DNA of 64,000 bases from assembly GCF_002742285.1 (NCBI RefSeq), contig NZ_MDGM01000012.1:310001-374000 (forward strand), given 5' to 3'. How positions within the stretch are numbered: position 1 is the first letter of the stretch; every line of letters begins with the position of its first letter. Positions 62,564 to 64,000 of the stretch are shown here, in pieces. The stretch comes from Paramylibacter kogurei. Lineage in GTDB: Bacteria > Pseudomonadota > Alphaproteobacteria > Rhodobacterales > Rhodobacteraceae. The notes under the pieces are model-generated. The model had not been told where the DNA came from. It did not search any database and saw only the letters and a program-made list of their open reading frames with translations. Position numbers and translations under genes: made by a program.

Positions 62564-63958
62564 GTGAACGCAGTAACAAAACTCCCCACTCAACTTGGCC
62601 CGATACATTTTGTGGGGATTGGGGGCATTGGCATGTCTGGCATTGCCGAGGTGTTGTTAAACCACGGCTATACCGTGCAAGGGTCTGACCTTAAAACCAG
62701 CAAGATCACGGATCGTTTGGAGCAAATGGGTGCCACAATATTCGAAGGCCAGCGCGCCGAAAATATTGATGGGGCAGAGGTGATCGTGATTTCATCCGCG
62801 ATCAAACCGGGCAACCCTGAATTGGACACTGCGCGTGCAATGGGGCTGCCCGTCGTGCGCCGCGCAGAAATGCTGGCCGAATTGATGCGATTGAAATCAA
62901 ACGTGGCGATTGCGGGCACACATGGCAAAACCACAACCACAACAATGGTCGCCACATTGCTTGAGGCAGGCGGTGTTGATCCAACTGTGATCAATGGTGG
63001 TATCATTCACGCATTCGGATCCAACGCACGTATGGGTGGTGGCGAATGGATGGTGGTTGAAGCGGATGAATCCGATGGCACATTTAACAAACTGCCCGCG
63101 ACCATTGCCGTTGTCACCAATATCGATCCAGAGCATATGGAACATTACGGCACGGTGGAAAACCTGCACGCCGCGTTTAACCAATTTGTGCATAACATCC
63201 CGTTTTACGGCGTGGCGATTTGCAATACAGATCATGGCGTAGTGCAAACATTGGTCGGCAATATGCACGATCGACGCGTCATTACGTATGGTTTCAATAA
63301 ACAGGCCGATGTGCGTGCGGAAAACCTGCGCTATGAAAACGGGATGGCGGTGTTTGATGTGGCATTGCAAAGCGAAGAAAAACGCATTGATGGCATTATC
63401 CTGCCCATGCCCGGCGATCACAATGTATCCAACGCATTGGCGGCCATCGCCGTGTCGCGCCATTTGGGGGTGAAATTGGATGAAATCAAAGATGCTTTGA
63501 AAAATTTCAAAGGCGTGAACCGCCGCTTTACCCGAGTGGGTGATGTCAACGGCGTGACCGTGATCGACGATTACGCCCACCACCCCGTGGAAATCAAGGC
63601 GGTGTTATCCGCTGCGCGTCAATCAACACAAGGGCGCGTAATCGCGGTGCATCAACCCCACCGTTTCACACGCTTGCATGATTTATTTGAGGATTTCTGT
63701 GGCTGTTTCAACGATGCCGATATCGTTGGCATTACCGAAATTTACGCCGCTGGCGAAGACCCGATAGAAGGTGCCAGCCAATCAGATTTGGTGACTGGCC
63801 TAACCCGTCATGGGCACAAGGCCGCAGTTGCCGTAAATGACGAGGCCGCATTGCAAGCATTTGTGAAAAATGAATGCAAACCGGGTGATATGTTGATTTG
63901 TTTGGGTGCGGGCACGATCAGCGCTTGGGCCAATAACCTGCCAAAGGTTCTTGGCTAA
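62564..63958 (+). CDS. murC: UDP-MurNAc-L-alanine ligase MurC
   Basis: A 464-residue ligase adding L-Ala. Dinucleotide-like start [19 protein letters not shown]-loop [46 protein letters not shown] and [13 protein letters not shown] [15 protein letters not shown] start at 62564 with AAAGGA upstream; a frame reading further back runs into murG. Its TAA overlaps the next ATG. Confidence 0.96.
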   Translation: MNAVTKLPTQLGPIHFVGIGGIGMSGIAEVLLNHGYTVQGSDLKTSKITDRLEQMGATIFEGQRAENIDGAEVIVISSAIKPGNPELDTARAMGLPVVRRAEMLAELMRLKSNVAIAGTHGKTTTTTMVATLLEAGGVDPTVINGGIIHAFGSNARMGGGEWMVVEADESDGTFNKLPATIAVVTNIDPEHMEHYGTVENLHAAFNQFVHNIPFYGVAICNTDHGVVQTLVGNMHDRRVITYGFNKQADVRAENLRYENGMAVFDVALQSEEKRIDGIILPMPGDHNVSNALAAIAVSRHLGVKLDEIKDALKNFKGVNRRFTRVGDVNGVTVIDDYAHHPVEIKAVLSAARQSTQGRVIAVHQPHRFTRLHDLFEDFCGCFNDADIVGITEIYAAGEDPIEGASQSDLVTGLTRHGHKAAVAVNDEAALQAFVKNECKPGDMLICLGAGTISAWANNLPKVLG

Positions 63959-64000
63959 TGGCATGGTCGCTTATCCTTGCTGCGATCTGGGTGATTTGTT
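63958..64000 (+). CDS. start of a DUF2484-type membrane protein (cut by window edge)
   Basis: An ATG overlapping the murC stop (TAATG) reads [14 protein letters not shown] to the window end. A short membrane protein of the DUF2484 family lies between murC and murB in many Rhodobacterales, and this opening fits. Only 14 residues are visible, so the call rests mostly on position. Confidence 0.6.
   Translation, partial: MAWSLILAAIWVIC

Noticed and set aside
62897..63583. 228-codon open frame antisense to murC
   Set aside because: Antisense to a fully conserved gene; the His/Ile/Val-rich product is typical of a mirror frame.
1..64000. CRISPR arrays, insertion sequences, prophage genes, attachment sites, tRNA genes
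   Set aside because: No regularly spaced repeats, transposases, integrases or tRNA-like sequences were seen; genes are densely packed and housekeeping in type.

Overview
The window looks like a chromosomal segment of an alphaproteobacterium of the order Rhodobacterales (Roseobacter/Rhodobacter type). Evidence: a GcrA-type cell-cycle regulator; a cytochrome aa3 assembly block (coxB-ctaB-small ORF-ctaG-coxC-surf1) running into thrC and an M16 peptidase; lysC next to ptsP; a methylmalonyl-CoA epimerase coupled to a DUF1467 protein; and a division/cell-wall (dcw) cluster preceded by a very long leader and ending in a murC-DUF2484 pair. By eye the base composition is close to even, lower than in many relatives. 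I saw no tRNA, insertion sequence, prophage or CRISPR array. All family names are from reading the sequence; no database search was run.

Layout. 1-2.3 kb: DUF1467, mce, an orphan response regulator and a polytopic membrane protein. 2.3-6.2 kb: topA and dprA (minus). 6.1-8.6 kb: five tandem, stop/start-coupled paralogues that all begin with an MNRRQF twin-arginine-like leader, behind a Fur-type palindrome and overlapping dprA; this is the most unfamiliar block. 8.8-10.2 kb: tldD. 10.4-17.9 kb: cytochrome oxidase subunits and assembly factors, thrC, M16 protease, GNAT. 18-24 kb: metallo-beta-lactamase-fold protein, FAD-linked oxidase, adenine/methylthioadenosine salvage (apt, mtnP) around a lipoprotein hydrolase, flavin reductase, GNAT. 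24.3-32.8 kb: membrane-anchored leucine-rich-repeat protein, ptsP, lysC, helical-repeat protein, DUF1178, VOC protein, gcrA, EamA transporter. 32.9-35.6 kb: argD-argF-isochorismatase-fold hydrolase.

35.6-42.2 kb (minus) holds a membrane-stress-like module: a TerC protein, then a separate unit of a 30-residue membrane peptide, an XpaC-like protein, a TelA-like protein, an SPFH protein ending in a GYF_2-like domain, a zinc-ribbon membrane protein, a rhomboid protease and a GFA-family protein. It combines parts of the tellurite-resistance (Ter/TelA) and B. subtilis PspA-YdjGHI neighbourhoods, without a TerD or PspA in view.

42.4-47.7 kb: csp, rluB, tadA, gatC-gatA, an excalibur-type lipoprotein, ampD and RNase P RNA. 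47.9-49.9 kb: a Tat-exported 2',3'-cyclic nucleotide phosphodiesterase/3'-nucleotidase. 49.9-50.5 kb: a 617-bp leader with a candidate LexA box, a candidate CtrA box and a terminator-like hairpin matching the UpsM-type leader RNA of Rhodobacter. 50.5-64 kb: dcw cluster mraZ-rsmH-ftsL-ftsI-murE-murF-mraY-murD-(methyltransferase)-ftsW-murG-murC-DUF2484, which makes and polymerises lipid II at the septum.
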